Shown: piece by piece, positions 24,291-36,500 of the stretch
How positions within the stretch are numbered: position 1 is the stretch's first letter
Layout of the letters: every line of letters starts with the position of its first letter
NCBI GenBank assembly: GCA_010909165.1
Contig: MU008161.1
Location: forward strand, 1,674,001-1,738,000
Direction: 5' to 3'
DNA: 64,000 nucleotides
From: Anthoceros angustus
Lineage: Eukaryota; Streptophyta; Anthocerotopsida; Anthocerotales; Anthocerotaceae
Position numbers and translations under genes: made by a program
Notes under the pieces: generated by a model
What the model was told of the DNA's origin: nothing
Databases searched by the model: none
Seen by the model: the letters and a program-made list of their open reading frames with translations, nothing else

Positions 24291-26420
24291 AAGAAGGAGG
24301 AGCCCCTTCGACTTACGCTTAGGGGAGCCGAGCGGTGGCCCCACCGGCGGGACCTGTGGAGGCCAGGAGGATGACGCCGTGGTAACGGCGGTTGTCGGTT
24401 GTGTAACGGCAGATTAGGGGAGAGGAGGGCCCGCCTCACGGATCATCCGATTGGGTGCACCACAAGCTGTCGGGACGAGTTGGACCACCCATTAGGGCCG
24501 GGACCTTCCAGCCCACAGTCGGCGAAGGAGATAGGGGGATATAAATGGTAGGATTAGGGTATCTGTGGCTCATTTCGAATAGGGGTGTAATAAAGACGCC
24601 ACCTTGGGCGCAGATAAGAGGTGAGGCTCTAGTAAAGCATCTTTCTCTTGGTGTTGATGCCGCGTTCTTGCGGACCTTTGTGAGTCTTCTTGCTAACGTG
24701 AGTCTGAGTCACGGCGAGCCACGGCTCGGGAGATTGATCAAGGTCCCGGTGGCCGGACTTAGCGTTGTGGTGTGTGCGGGGAAGGGTGGCGGTGATCCGT
24801 GCTCGTCCGGGCCGGTCAGGCCGAGCGGTGGGCGCGTGGAGGAGGAACTCGGGAGGTGTTAGAGCCGGACGGAGGCCGGAGCAGCGGAGGAGGTCGGGCT
24901 GCACCAGCGTCTTTTCTAAGGCGAAGAGTGTAGCGTGAGAGGAGAGAGAAAGGACCGGATCGTGAAGGATGTATGTGAGCGATCTGACGTGACGGGTCCT
25001 TAAGCGTTTAGCCATCTCACAAGACTGTCACGTTGTGAGTAGTTAGGAGTATGTGTGTGTGGGGTGAGCAGCGCTAAGGACGGTAAGAATCACACAGCAG
25101 CGATGGCAGCCTATCATTCCCTTGGGACGGACTTCTTCCTGGCGACGGGGATTGTGCGCGCCTGCCGCCAGCCAAAGTCCCAGACTCCAACTCGCTTGAG
25201 GGTAGAGGAGGGTCGCCGGGCGCGCAAGGAGCAAGACGCCGAGTTGGAAAGAGAATGGAGCGACACTAGGCGTCGAGCGGAGTTACTGGGCGGTGAGCGT
25301 GATATGGCACGAAGGAAAATGGCGGGGCAAGAGAGGGCTCGAAGGAGGAGCCCCTTCGACTTACGCTTAGGGGAGCCGATAGCGGTGGCCCCACCGCGGG
25401 ACCTGTGGAGGCCAGGAGGATGACGCCGTGGTAACGGCGGTTGTCGATCACGCCAGAGCCCAACCCGGCTGTGATTCCGGGAGAGGAGGGCCCGCACGGA
25501 TCATCCGATTGGGTGCACCACAACCGCTGACGGGGATTGACCACCCATTCCGAGGGCCTGTGACCTTCCCACCCACAAGGAGATAGGGGGATAAGGTAGG
25601 CGTCGATTAGGGTATACCGAAATCTATCACCGTAATAGGGGTAATAAAGACGCCACCTTGGGCGCAGATAAGAGGGCCGAGGTCGCCTAGTAAAGCATCT
25701 TTCTTGGTGTTGATGCCGCTGCTCTGCACCTTTGTGAGTCTTCTTGCTAACGTGAGTCCCGAGTCACCGAAAGCACGTACCCCGGGAGATTGATCAAGGT
25801 CCCGTGACGGACTTAACGCTGTGGTGTGTGCGGGGAAGGGTGACCGGTGATCCGTGTGCCCGAGCCGTCCGACACCGAACGGATCGAACGCTGTGAGCCG
25901 GAGGAACTCGGAGGGTGTGTAGAGCCCGGACGAGAGGCCCGGAACGACGGAGGAGGTCCGGATCACAGAATCCGCGCTTTTCTAAGATCAAGAGTGTAGC
26001 GTGAGAGGAGAGAGGAAAGGACCGATGCGTGAAGGATGTATGAACGATACGGACGCGAACGGGTCTCAAACGCTTGGCCATACCGGCCTACGGTGAACGC
26101 CAGAGTAGTTAGAGTATGTGTGGTTGAGACCGAACGAGCGCTAAGGACGGTAAGAATCACCAAACGCGTAAACGGGCCTATCATTCCCTTTGGGAACGGA
26201 CTTCTTCCTACAACGACACGGATTGTGCGCGCTACCATCATCAAAGAAAGTCCCATGCACTCCAACTCGCTTGAGGGTAGAGGAGGGTCGCCACGCAGCA
26301 AGGAGCAAGACGCCGAGTTGGAAAGAGAGCCGAGCGACACTAGGCGCCGAGGAGTTACTGGGCGGTCAAGGGATATGGCGTCAAGGAGGAAAATGGCGGG
26401 GCAAGAGAGGGCTCAAGGAG
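24281..26420. repeat. tandem duplication, about 1.05 kb units
   Basis: Unit 1 runs about 24290-25340 and unit 2 about 25341-26420. Both start with 'aaggaggagc' plus 'cccttcgacttacgcttagg', run through an LTR-like promoter block, and end with a coiled-coil frame (KEQDAELEREWSDTRRRAEL in unit 1). The word 'aaggaggagc' is present at the start, junction and end, so the junction is a 10-bp microhomology. Unit 2 has many small deletions and some insertions. Confidence 0.8.
24530..24720 (+). promoter_or_regulatory. LTR-like promoter/polyadenylation block
   Basis: Contains 'gggatataaatgg' (TATA-like), then 'gtaataaagac' (AATAAA), then 'ctagtaaagcatctttctc' and 'cttcttgctaacgtgagt'. The same ordered block returns at 25585-25770, and in a diverged form at 28599-28770 and 29930-30080 ('gtataagagggtgattgcc'). 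This arrangement fits the U3-R-U5 region of an LTR. The ends are not resolved. Confidence 0.45.
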
Positions 26421-27890
26421 GAGCGACGCTGCTGCTCGCGGAAGGCGGAGGCGAACTCGGTCCATGGCCGGAAAGTTGGCCGAGAGTTACCAGCGGAGGA
26501 GGAGCACGCCAAGGAGAGGCAACAACTCTAGGAAGTGGCCGGCCGCCTATGCAACTGCGAGGCGGCGGGACCAAATTGGACGACCACGATGAACGGCAGG
26601 CGCAGTGACAACCGGTATGCCTACCATCAAGAATATTTGGCGGCAGGAGTATCGAGTGCTCCACGCCCATGTGGAGGAGGTCATCCAACAGTCGACTCCG
26701 ATTTGCGTATCACGCCAAAGCTCCCAGGGGGTAGTACACCACGCCGCCAAGATCGGGTCGGAGGGCCCGGAGGCAGAGGCGGCCTAGGGGAGAGCGCACA
26801 GGGAATCTTGGAGCCTGTTTGGTGTGAGGCGTGTGGGGAGGGCCCGGAGGAGGAGCGTCGGAGGAGGGTGAAGCGGTGGAGACAACAAGACCGGTGGGTA
26901 GGTCGCACCCAATGCTGGAGGAGAGAGGAAAGGACGATGCGTGAAGGATGTATGAACGATACGGACGCGAACGGGTCTCAAACGCTTGGCCATACCGGCC
27001 TACGGTGAACGCCAGAGTAGTTAGAGTATGTGTGGTTGAGACCGAACGAGCGCTAAGGACGGTAAGAATCACCAAACGCGTAAACGGGCCTATCATTCCC
27101 TTTGGGAACGGACTTCTTCCTACAACGACACGGATTGTGCGCGCTACCATCATCAAAGAAAGTCCCATGCACTCCAACTCGCTTGAGGGTAGAGGAGGGT
27201 CGCCACGCAGCAAGGAGCAAGACGCCGAGTTGGAAAGAGAGCCGAGCGACACTAGGCGCCGAGGAGTTACTGGGCGGTCAAGGGATATGGCGTCAAGGAG
27301 GAAAATGGCGGGGCAAGAGAGGGCTCAAGGAGGAGCGACGCTGCTGCTCGCGGAAGGCGGAGGCAGAACTCCGGTCCATGGCCGGAAAGTTGGCCGAGTT
27401 GCAAAAGCAGCAGGAGGAGGAGCACGCCAAGGAGAGGCAACAACTCTAGGAAGTGGCCGAAGCCGCCTTAACGGCTTTGCGAGACGCGGCCAGGACCAAA
27501 TTGGACGACCTCACGATGAACGGCGCAGCAAGCAACCAGGTATGCCCAGCTACCGAAGAATATTTGGCGACGGGAGTATCGAGTGCTCCACGCCCATGTG
27601 GAGGAGGTCATCCAACAGGTCGACTCCGATTTCGCGTATTATCACGCAAAGCTCCTGAAGGCAGTAGGGGTAGTACACCACGCTGCCAAGATCGAAGGAC
27701 CGCCAGAGGAGTCGGAGGGGGCCCGGAGAGACGAGGGCCTAGGGGAGAGCGCAGCCACAGGGAATCTTGGAGCCCCTGCTTGGACGGTGGTGCAGCTGGG
27801 AGGGCCCGAGGAGGAGCGTCGGAGGAGGAGGGTGAAGCGGTGGAGACAACAAGACCAGAGGTAGGTCCGTCGCACCCAATGCCGGGAGGG
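26005..27890. repeat. tandem duplication, about 0.91-0.97 kb units
   Basis: 26015-26440 and 26930-27355 look almost identical base for base, starting just after 'gagaggaaaggac'. The remainders (26440-26920 and 27355-27890) align but the left unit lacks many short segments. This chains directly onto the preceding tandem pair, so the same coiled-coil module is present three times in 3.5 kb. Confidence 0.85.
27080..27880 (+). pseudogene. gag-like coiled-coil ORF of the second repeat family
   Basis: The best-preserved of three copies. Reading frames give TPTRLRVEEGR, EQDAELERE, MAGKLAELQKQQEEEHAKER, a stop, ALTALRDAARTKLDDL, then after frameshifts VLHAHVEEVIQQVDSDFAYY and HAKLLKAVGVVHHAAKI. It is strongly helical and charged, with no enzymatic motif. 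It resembles the coiled-coil part of the 18-20 kb ORF in style, so probably the same kind of non-autonomous element. The frame is broken several times. Confidence 0.45.
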
Positions 27891-30555
27891 GAAGAGAGAG
27901 CACCGGAAGGGGAATACAGGAGGAGAAGGCCCGGAGGATCGGTTAGGGGACCTAGCGCAGGAGGGTATGAGCCCGAGGTCCGGACTCAGGAGGAGAGGAC
28001 GGACCCCGAGGTCCGGACTCAGGAGGAGAGGACAAACCCCGAGGTCCGGACTCGGAGGGGAAGAGAGAGCACCGCAAGGGGAATACAGGAGGAGAAGGCC
28101 CGGAGGATCGGTTAGGGGACCTAGCGCAGGAGGGTATGAGCCCGAGGTCCGGACTCAGGAGGAGAGGACGGACCCCGAGGTCCGGACTCAGGAGGAGAGG
28201 ACAAACCCCGAGGTCCGGACTCAGGAGGGGGGAACGAGTCCAATAGTCCTAACCCTGGGAGTGGGGGTAGGGGTGGTTGGTCGAGTCATAAGCCCAGAAG
28301 AGCAGCTCCGGATGGATCCAGGCGAGGTCCCACCAGTAGCGCGGTGGGCCATGAGGAGGAGGACTTAGTGGTCACAACAGTTGTCAGTCCACCTCCAGTG
28401 GCGCAGATTGACAGAATTAGAGGTAGGGGAAGAGCCTCTGTGGGACTCCGGGGGTCGCAGATCATCCGATTGGGTGCTCCGCATGTGCCAGAGCTGGGGA
28501 TTGGGCTGCCAGCGCTAGGGAGGAACCATGGTCAAAGCCCCACCACCGTAGGCGTAGGTAGGGAAAATAGGGGAGGAGGAGAGCCACTTGCTGGGGCATA
28601 GTGAGCTGGATATTAGCTTGAATTAGGGGTGTATTAAAGGCGCTCCTTCAGGACGTAGTATAAGAGGGTGATTGCCATTCAAGTAAAGGGACCTTTCTTT
28701 TGGGGTTGATACCGCGTTATCTTTGCAGGCCCTTGTGTGTCTCTTGCTAACACGAGTTCCGAGTCACTGAGCGGGCAGACTACTCCGGAGTGTCAAATGA
28801 ATTGTTAATGTTTGTGTTCAATCTTAACATATTACGACCTCTAGCACGTGCATAACATGGTGTGCCAAGAGCGATATAACGAAAATCACATACATGCTTA
28901 TATAAAGATTATAGTAAACCCTAATGCTCACTATCCGAGTAGGATAATAGGGACATTGTCTATGAGCTACCCTTGGTCATCGTGGACGCTTACTACCGAC
29001 GGCCGCATGCACCATCCTGTCGCAATATGGGGTCCGTTCTAAGGAATGTCTTGTTCCGTTGTGCATGTTCCGATACCAAACACTTTCCGCCGTTAAGAGA
29101 CGATTGCTTACGAGGTCACCCGCCCCCACGCATTCATCCATTGTCAAGTTAGAGACTACCTTCCCCTACCTCACCCTACTGGCCACCGTGACAGCCGGGA
29201 TGGCCAAACCTTTAAGGACCGCCAGAGAGCCTGAGGAGGGCCCGGAGAGACGAGGGCCTAGGGGAGAGCGCAATGGCTGTGGGAATCTTGGAGCCCCTGC
29301 TTGGTGACGAGAGCAGCAGCTGGGAGGGCCCGAGGAGGAGCACGCCAGGAGGAGGGTGAAGCGGTGGAGACAACAAGACAGAGGTAGGTCCTGACCCAAT
29401 GCCGGAGGGGAAGAGAGAGCACCAAGGGGAATACAGGAGGAGAAGGCCGGAGGATCGGTTAGGGACCTAGCTAGAGGAAAGGGGAGCCCGAGGTCCGACT
29501 CAGAGGAGAGGACGGACCCCGAGGTCCGGACTCGGAGGAGAGGACAAACCCCGAGGTCCGGACTCAGGAGGGGGGAACGAGTCCAATAGTCCTAACCCTA
29601 GGAGTGGGGGTAGGGGTGGTTGAGAGTCAGTCGCAACAAGCCCAGGAAGAACGGGCTCCGGATGGATCCGCAGGGCGAGGTCCCACCTGGCCAAAGGGGA
29701 TGGGGCGAGGAGAGGACTTAGTGGTCACAATCAGTCACCACCTCCAAAGTACAGATGTAGAGGTAGGGAAGAGCCTGTGGGACTGGGGTCGCAGATCATC
29801 CGATTGGTGCTCCACGCCCATGTGGAGGAGGTCCGGACTCGGAGGAGGCGAGGAACCATGGTCAAAGCCCCACCACCGAGGCGTAGGTAGGAAAATAGGG
29901 GAGGAGGAGGAGAGCCACTTGTCGGGGCATAGTGAGCTGGATATTAGCTTGAATTAGGTGTATTAAAGGCGCCTTCAGACGAGTATAAGAGGGTGATTGC
30001 CATTCAAGTAAAGGGACCTTTCTTTTGGGGTTGATACACTGCGTTATCTTTGCAGTGCCCTTGTGTGTCTCTTGCTAACACGAACGGAACATCGAAGGTA
30101 CTACTCCGAGTGTCAAATGAATTGTTAATGTTTGTGTTCAATCTTAACATATTACGACCTCTAGCACGTGCATAACATGGTGTGCCAAGAGCGATATAAC
30201 GAAAATCACATACATGCTTATATAAAGATTATAGTAAACCCTAATGCTCACTATCCGAGTAGGATAATAGGGACATTGTCTATGAGCTACCCTTGGTCAC
30301 TGTGACGCTACTTTCACTGACGGCCAGCCGGGCATGCACCAGTCCCGTGTCGCAATATGGGGTCCGTTCCTAAGGGAATGTCTTGTTCCGTTTGTGCATG
30401 TTCCGATACCAAACACTTTCCGCCGTTAAGAGACGATTGCTTACCTGAGGTCACCCGCCCCTACGCATTCATCCATTCGAGCTGCGGTTAGAGACTACCC
30501 TTCCCCTACCTCACCCTACTCGCTCACCGTACAGGCCCGGGATGGCCAAACCTTT
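27695..30555. repeat. tandem duplication, about 1.35 kb units (1519 and 1342 bp)
   Basis: Unit 1 is 27695-29213 and includes the extra 169-bp copy; unit 2 is 29214-30555. The word 'aaggacc' sits at 27695, 29214 and 30556, so the junction has 7-bp microhomology. About 180 bp of AT-rich flank starting 'gtcaaatgaattgttaatg' (28793 and 30112) is copied with the GC-rich element. The event therefore duplicated element plus flank, and is not two insertions. Confidence 0.85.
27891..28228. repeat. two tandem copies of a 169-bp unit
   Basis: 27891-28059 and 28060-28228 are nearly identical. Each unit begins 'gaagagagagcaccg' and contains two or three 'gaggtccggactcaggagga' subrepeats. The unit exists once in the homologous stretch near 29409, so it was doubled only here. 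Confidence 0.9.
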
Positions 30556-30562
30556 AAGGACC

Positions 30563-31626
30563 CGCTCGCGTCCGAAATCTACCTATCTTCACTTACTCCC
30601 TCCCTCGCCTCGTTTCTCCTACCATTCTTGCTTGCACCCAATGTGCCTAGTTGAAGTTCACGATCAGGTATGTGTAGGCTACAGACCTTCGCGTCGCGTC
30701 CGCTAGGTCTCCCCGCCCGGACTGTGCACGCCCTTCTTGGGGTCCGGCTAATCGCGCCCACTCCGGTCCGCCAGACGCCGAACCTCTGGCTTGCAGGAGT
30801 AGGGGTCCGGAGTCCTCCGCACCTGCACACACACCACCACACATTTAGGTCCGTCACCAAGACCTAGATCAGCAAATCCTATAATAAACAATCATCAATC
30901 GTGTTCTGCCACATCACGATGTAGGCATCGTCATTTGTGTTGTTTTATGTGCTTATCAAATATAACACAATAACAAACTAAGACCTTTTTACACCAACCA
31001 TCGATGACCGGGCTATGGTCACATTGTTAATTGACCTCACAATGCCACTATGGCAGGCCATTCTCGGCATTCGGGTCGCACCGTAGTATACTGGTTATGT
31101 TGACCATCGTATGGCACATAAGGTGAACCCTAGAAGTTAGAATTTTAAATTGTCACATCACCCCTCTTCCCTTTCCTCCCTTGCCCCGTGGAGACAAAAA
31201 AACCACCTCACTTTCTTCCCCTTTGCCCTTGTCCCATCGTCTCTCATCTCCCACACTGTGCAAATATATGTTATTGTGCCCGTACCATGTTGAGAGATCC
31301 TCCAACATGGACGAGGTATGACATGTTTCTTTTATTTTCTTTTTCTAATTAGGGCTTTTTTTTGCAAGGTGTAAACTAAAGATTTATGGTCTGTTATACT
31401 CACAACATAGGGTGATAGCCTATGTTGAAGTTGCAAGCAACACATATTAATGAGGCCTTCTCATGAGAGTTGCTCTACTACTGGTTTCCATGGCCAAGGA
31501 AAGAAAGGCAAGTATAAAACCTCTCAAAAAATGCAAGTTTACATGGACTAAGATAGACTAGGATCAAGGAAACATGAATCAACAACTTACGGCTTCTTCT
31601 CCGGATAGAATATTTAGGCAATTGCT
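30563..31626. other. AT-rich spacer, no gene seen
   Basis: Contains only short ORFs and a pyrimidine-rich stretch (31160-31250). It leads into the transposase fragment and may be part of that DNA transposon, but I found no terminal inverted repeats. Confidence 0.35.
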
Positions 31627-31930
31627 TTGAATATCTTAAAATATTTTTTCAATATTTATGTGGAGAGGGTAGGTCCAGCTCTTCTAACATTTGACATCCA
31701 CTTGCGGAAAGCTATTCTTGTTGAAATCAAGGTAGCCATGGCATTGTATTGGCTAGCCTCTGAGGAGAAGTTGCAAACTGTTCGTGACATCTTTCGTTAT
31801 AGAACCTCTTTGCCTATGGATCAATAGTTGATAAGCATGCTTTTTGCAATGCTTTAGAGGAGAAGGTCCATAAGGATGCATCACATATTTCTATACTTAG
31901 TCCAATCCATGCGAAAGTAGATTATTAAGA
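31627..31930 (+). pseudogene. PIF/Harbinger-type transposase fragment
   Basis: The translated stretch VGPALLTFDIHLRKAILVEI then KVAMALYWLASEEKLQTVRD and IFRYRTS matches the helix-turn-helix region that precedes the DDE domain in plant HARBI1-like transposases, usually of the form 'LRKAI..EKRVAI.LYWLA....RTV...F'. A stop at 31825 follows, and the later catalytic Asp/Asp/Glu region is not readable. Dead remnant. Confidence 0.6.
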
Positions 31931-32944
31931 TCGAAAGGGGTTTTACTCTCAACTCTTGTAGCTAACTGTGATCGCAAAGTGTTTGGTGTGGGACTATAAC
32001 TTTAGATGGTCAAGCAATCTAAACGATTAGAACCTTTTCAAAAGGGCAAGACTTGGCCAGAAATTTGGGCCTGGAATGTTGGGCCATTATAGCCTTGTCG
32101 GCGGTACTAGGTATTGGTCACGTCTCTACATGTTTATCCCTTTGTGAGGATCACGAGAGGGGTTATCTCCTGTGCAGTCATATGGGCTTTTTTTGAGGCC
32201 TTCCTACTACAAAGCCACAAAACAAGCATAACAAGATTCAGTAGGAAATTCGAGCTCCATCTACTACCGAAACTTCCATTTGCACAAACGAAGCTCAATT
32301 AAAATAGCAAACGGTGGGAAAAGAATCCTCATATGGTCTCCGAGGAGTGTGCAAGGTTAATTACTGAACGCACCCTCCTTCTAGCGAGCTCTTTCTGCAA
32401 CAAGCAACACTGCATGGTTCAATACATGCATAGAACTGCAATGTTGTTAAACCCATTCAATCAAGTGTTCGCATGGCCGCAATATGATATGGTTCAATAG
32501 AATCACAGAACCGCAATGCTGGTTCAAAACATGCACAGATTTGCAAGGCTTGCTCAACGCGGTCATGGGCTAGCAGGGCCACTGCCATGCCGGACGGGCA
32601 TGGCCGATACCATGCCATAAGCTGTGCTTGGAAAGGGAAATGCTCACCTACCACTGTGACGCCCACGCGTTGTCTCTCCCATCCGAGCTTGCCGTGAGGG
32701 CATTGCCTGCTTGCTCGATGCCTACATGCCTCACCCGATGCCTCCCGCACATTGCCACAGTTGCATCTGCCGGCCTCCCACTATAGCACTCGCCTGCCTA
32801 CCTGCCGCGCCTCGCTCGCCTTCCTGCCTGCCTCGATCGCCCGTTGTACACACCTGCATCATCCAATTTCCGCGATAACATCACATGAAGTAAATGAGGC
32901 CATAGTATCATCACACCTAATATTTCGACCGAGATAGCATGTTT

Positions 32945-33058
32945 TCATTGGTCTAAGGCTTCACCGCCTCGGGAGGTAGGTGAAGCACTGACATGCCTGC
33001 TATTGGTGCAAGGCTTCACCAGCCTTGAGAGGTAGGTGAAACACTTACATGTCTGCCA
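32945..33058. repeat. two-copy tandem repeat, about 57 bp
   Basis: Copies share 'attggt', 'aaggcttcacc', 'gaggtaggtgaa(g/a)cact' and 'acatg(c/t)ctgc'. The two arms 'ggtgaagc' and 'gcttcacc' within a copy are complementary and could form a hairpin. Confidence 0.75.
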
Positions 33059-33064
33059 ATGCCA

Positions 33065-33180
33065 CATAGACGTCACACATGATCCACATTCAAGCCACTA
33101 GCAGTTGTGTAAAATCGAAACAGACGCCACACATGATCCACATTCAAGCCACTAGCAGTTGTGTAAAATCGTTTTGTGTC
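33065..33180. repeat. two-copy tandem repeat, about 55 bp
   Basis: Two almost identical copies of a unit holding 'cacatgatccacattcaagc' and 'cactagcagttgtgtaaaat'. Partial echoes ('gtgtaaaatcgaaa', 'ctttgaccaca') continue to 33290. Confidence 0.85.
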
Positions 33181-33584
33181 CGCCCTGTATCCTTTGACCA
33201 CATATTCCTTTGCAAGTGCTGGGAGTTGGTGTAAAATCGAAAACGGTGTCTGCCCACTATCCTTGGACCACATATATCCTTTGACCACTTACACACCGGC
33301 GGTCTAAATGTAAAATCACCCTAAATGTACATCAGCCGATGAAAATGTAAAACCATCCTAAATGTACATCAGCCGGTGAAAATGGAAATGAAAAACAGTT
33401 AATACATTAAAATTTTTGAGGAAAGCGGAAGGCGACCGGTCTGTTTCCCCAAACAAAAAACTTGAATCCAATCTGTATGTACAAGTAATCCGGAGAAAGA
33501 GCAAGCGGGGAGGCTACAAATGCAGAGAGAACCGTTGCGGGCTAAAATTACAAGCATCCTGTTCCTTGGCAAAGCGGTAGCGGC

Positions 33585-36500
33585 CTAGCATGCAAACAGA
33601 TAACGGAAGTCGAAGTCATATGGCATCACCTCGATATGGCGTGGCAAATCGTCAGGTTCCACGCTCTCGATGCAGCTTTGCACATGTTGTTGAAGTGATG
33701 AAGGCAGCTGCTGGCAGATCCATTCTAGCAAAGACTGCGCATCCTTGGCAAAATCTCGCAGATACCACTCCAGAAGCTTGGGGATGACGATTTTATTGTC
33801 AGCCGTGATGCCAATAGCGGCCTCCAGGTAGTCCCGCTTGGCAGCTTCCAGCTCCGCGTCCACTTCTCCCGGGGTGTATACTCGGACAGCAGGGGATGAT
33901 CTGCTCCCGCAGCTTAAGGCAAAACTAACCAGCGGCTCGGGCCATTGCAGCCCGTAGGCGCTCTGCTGGCTGCTGTCGTTGGTGGAGCCGGAGTTGGCGC
34001 TGTCCGGATCCACGTCCTCCTGCTTGGATTGGGAGGGAAGGCGGAGGATGAAGTGCTCGATGGCCAGGGGGTTGAGCAGATATCCTCCCACGTTGAGCAC
34101 TGCCTTGCGCATGAGAGCAAAAGTCTTGTGTGGACTGGACGGGATGCCGTTCTCCAAAAAGGCGTGCATCATACACACATTATAAGTGTTGATCCAAAAT
34201 GCCAGCTTCTGCTGGTGTGTGAGGCCCCGGAGGTTGACAACGCTGAGCTTCTTGAGCAGTACCCTGTGCCTGCGGTAAAGAGCAGCGGAGGCGGGGACGC
34301 GGCTGTGGTCGAATGATGCTGCCGTGATCTCCTGGTAATCTGCATACGCACCGATGTCCCTTGCCATACCTTGGGGGCAGACGCCGTAAGGGTCAGAGTC
34401 CATGTCACTGGAGAAGACGGTGAACCTGGCACTGCTGGCTGCAGAGCCTAAGCTCCTGGAACTGGAGCTTGATCCATATGTGGACCTTGAGACCACGGAA
34501 GATGCATCCGCTTCTGAGACAGAAGACACCCCGGCCAGCTTGGAATATATGTCCATCAAGCAACTCACCATCTCCTCAGACAGCTTGTTTGCCTCCGACC
34601 TCTGCAACACCCCGTCCTGTAAATACACAGATGATGACAGTGAGAAAAGCTTGGGGTTGCCACCGACTTGGGAGACCCTGGTCGAGAGGCTGCAGGAGAT
34701 ACTGAGGGAGTAGCTGCAGGAGTATCTGCAGGCGTCAATAAAGGTGTTGCTGCAGGCGTTGCGGAAGGTGTAGCTGCAGGCGTTGCGGAAGGTGTAGCTG
34801 CTGGCGTTGCGGAAGGTGTTGCAGACGGTGTTGCTGAAGGAATACTGGTTGCCGGAGATGGCTTCAGTAGCGGGCCAACTTCAGAAGCCTTGGGTACCTG
34901 CTCAGGACGAGCTTTGGTCTTGACTGGCTGCGGCATTCGCTTGGCATTCTTGTTTGCCATTCCCTGATTCTCCTTCTCCAACACACCGACTTGACGAGGC
35001 CTGCTCTGAGGTTTACTCTGAACTGCTCCGGTTCCAGCTGCCTTCTGCGGCTTGGAAGCCACAACCTGATTGCCCTTGCTTCCTTTAACATTGGAGACAG
35101 TGCGCGGAGCCGGCAGAGGCTTGGAAGACACCTTGGGAGACAGCTGAGGAGAAGGCTGAGCAGAAGAGGCAGCGCTGCCGCGGCTCGAGGTCTGCTTCCA
35201 GGCCGCCGGTTTGGTTTCCACTGTCAGCAACCTGCCACCACCAGCCTTTCCTGGTGCTTTAACTTGCTGCGATCCCTGGGGCCTGCTGTTGGCAGGTGCC
35301 TGAGGCTTGGCACCTGTTTGGAGCAATTTGGCAACCACCGAGTCCTTCCGCGGCCCCTGAGTAGCATCCGACACTGCAGATTCCGGCAATTGGATGTCAG
35401 ACGAATTAGGAGAGTCCGTATCGGTGCTGCTGTCAGCAGAGGCGGCAACTGCAGCCTTGGCTACTGTCTCCTTGGCAGGAGCCGGAGCTTGAGCTTGGGC
35501 TTGGGCTTGAGCCTTCGCCTTGGCAACACCGGTGGCTTTCTGCGTTGCACAGGAAAAGAGGAGAGCTTCCTTGTACAAATCCTCCCGCAGCGACACCACA
35601 TCTTCTTCAAGATTGGTCACCTCCTCCTCCAGGACAGCCACTTCCGCCAGGAGCTTCCGGGTTGGCGCAGGCACGTAGGCAGGCAGGCGGGGAAGCACAC
35701 CTGCAGCCCTCCTCAAGGCGCGATCCAGAGCCCTGTGAATGTTTCCTTCCTGCAGCAAAGTCTTGCGTAGCCCTGCCACTTCTCCCGGGTGTATACTCGG
35801 ACAGCAGGGGATGATCTGCTCCCGCAGCCAGCAAAACGGCCATTGCAGCCCGTAGGCGCTCTGCTAACTGCTGTCGTTGGTGGAGCCGGAGTTGGCGCTG
35901 TCCGGATCCACGTCCTCCTGCTTGGATTGGGAGGAAGGCGGAGGATGAAGTGCTCGATGGCCAGGGGTTGAGCAGATATCCTCCCACGTTGAGCACTGCC
36001 TTGCGCATGAGAGCAAAGTCTTGTGTGGACTGGACGGGATGCCGTTCTCCAAAAGGCGTGCATCATACACACATTATAAGTGTTGATCCAAAATGCCAGC
36101 TTCTGCTGGTGTGAGGCCCCGGAGGTTGACAACGCTGAGCTTCTTGAGCAGTACCCTGTGCCTGCGGTAAAGAGCAGCGGAGGCGGGGACGCGGCTGTGG
36201 TCGAATGATGCTGCCGTGATCTCCTGGTAATCTGCATACGCACCGATGTCCCTTGCCATACCTTGGGGCAGACGCCGTAAGGGTCAGAGTCCATGTCACT
36301 GGAGAAGACGGTGAACCTGGCACTGCTGGCTGCAGAGCCTAAGCTCCTGGAACTGGAGCTTGATCCATATGTGGACCTTGAGACCACGGAAGATGCATCC
36401 GCTTCTGAGACAGAAGACACCCCGGCCAGCTTGGAATATATGTCCATCAAGCAACTCACCATCTCCTCAGACAGCTTGTTTGCCTCCGACCTCTGCAACA

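Larger units (their letters stand above)
31931..33584. other. intergenic with small tandem repeats
   Basis: No gene recognised. Right of 32940 are two tandem repeats (listed separately). Two copies of 'cctaaatgtacatcagccg' lie at about 33321 and 33358. The last part is the 3' flank of the MIP1-like gene. Confidence 0.4.

Noticed and set aside
21269-28368. Many long ORFs (100-240 codons) on both strands in the GC-rich repeats
   Set aside because: They are shadows of biased composition: overlapping in several frames, rich in Arg/Pro/Gly, broken between tandem copies, without domains.
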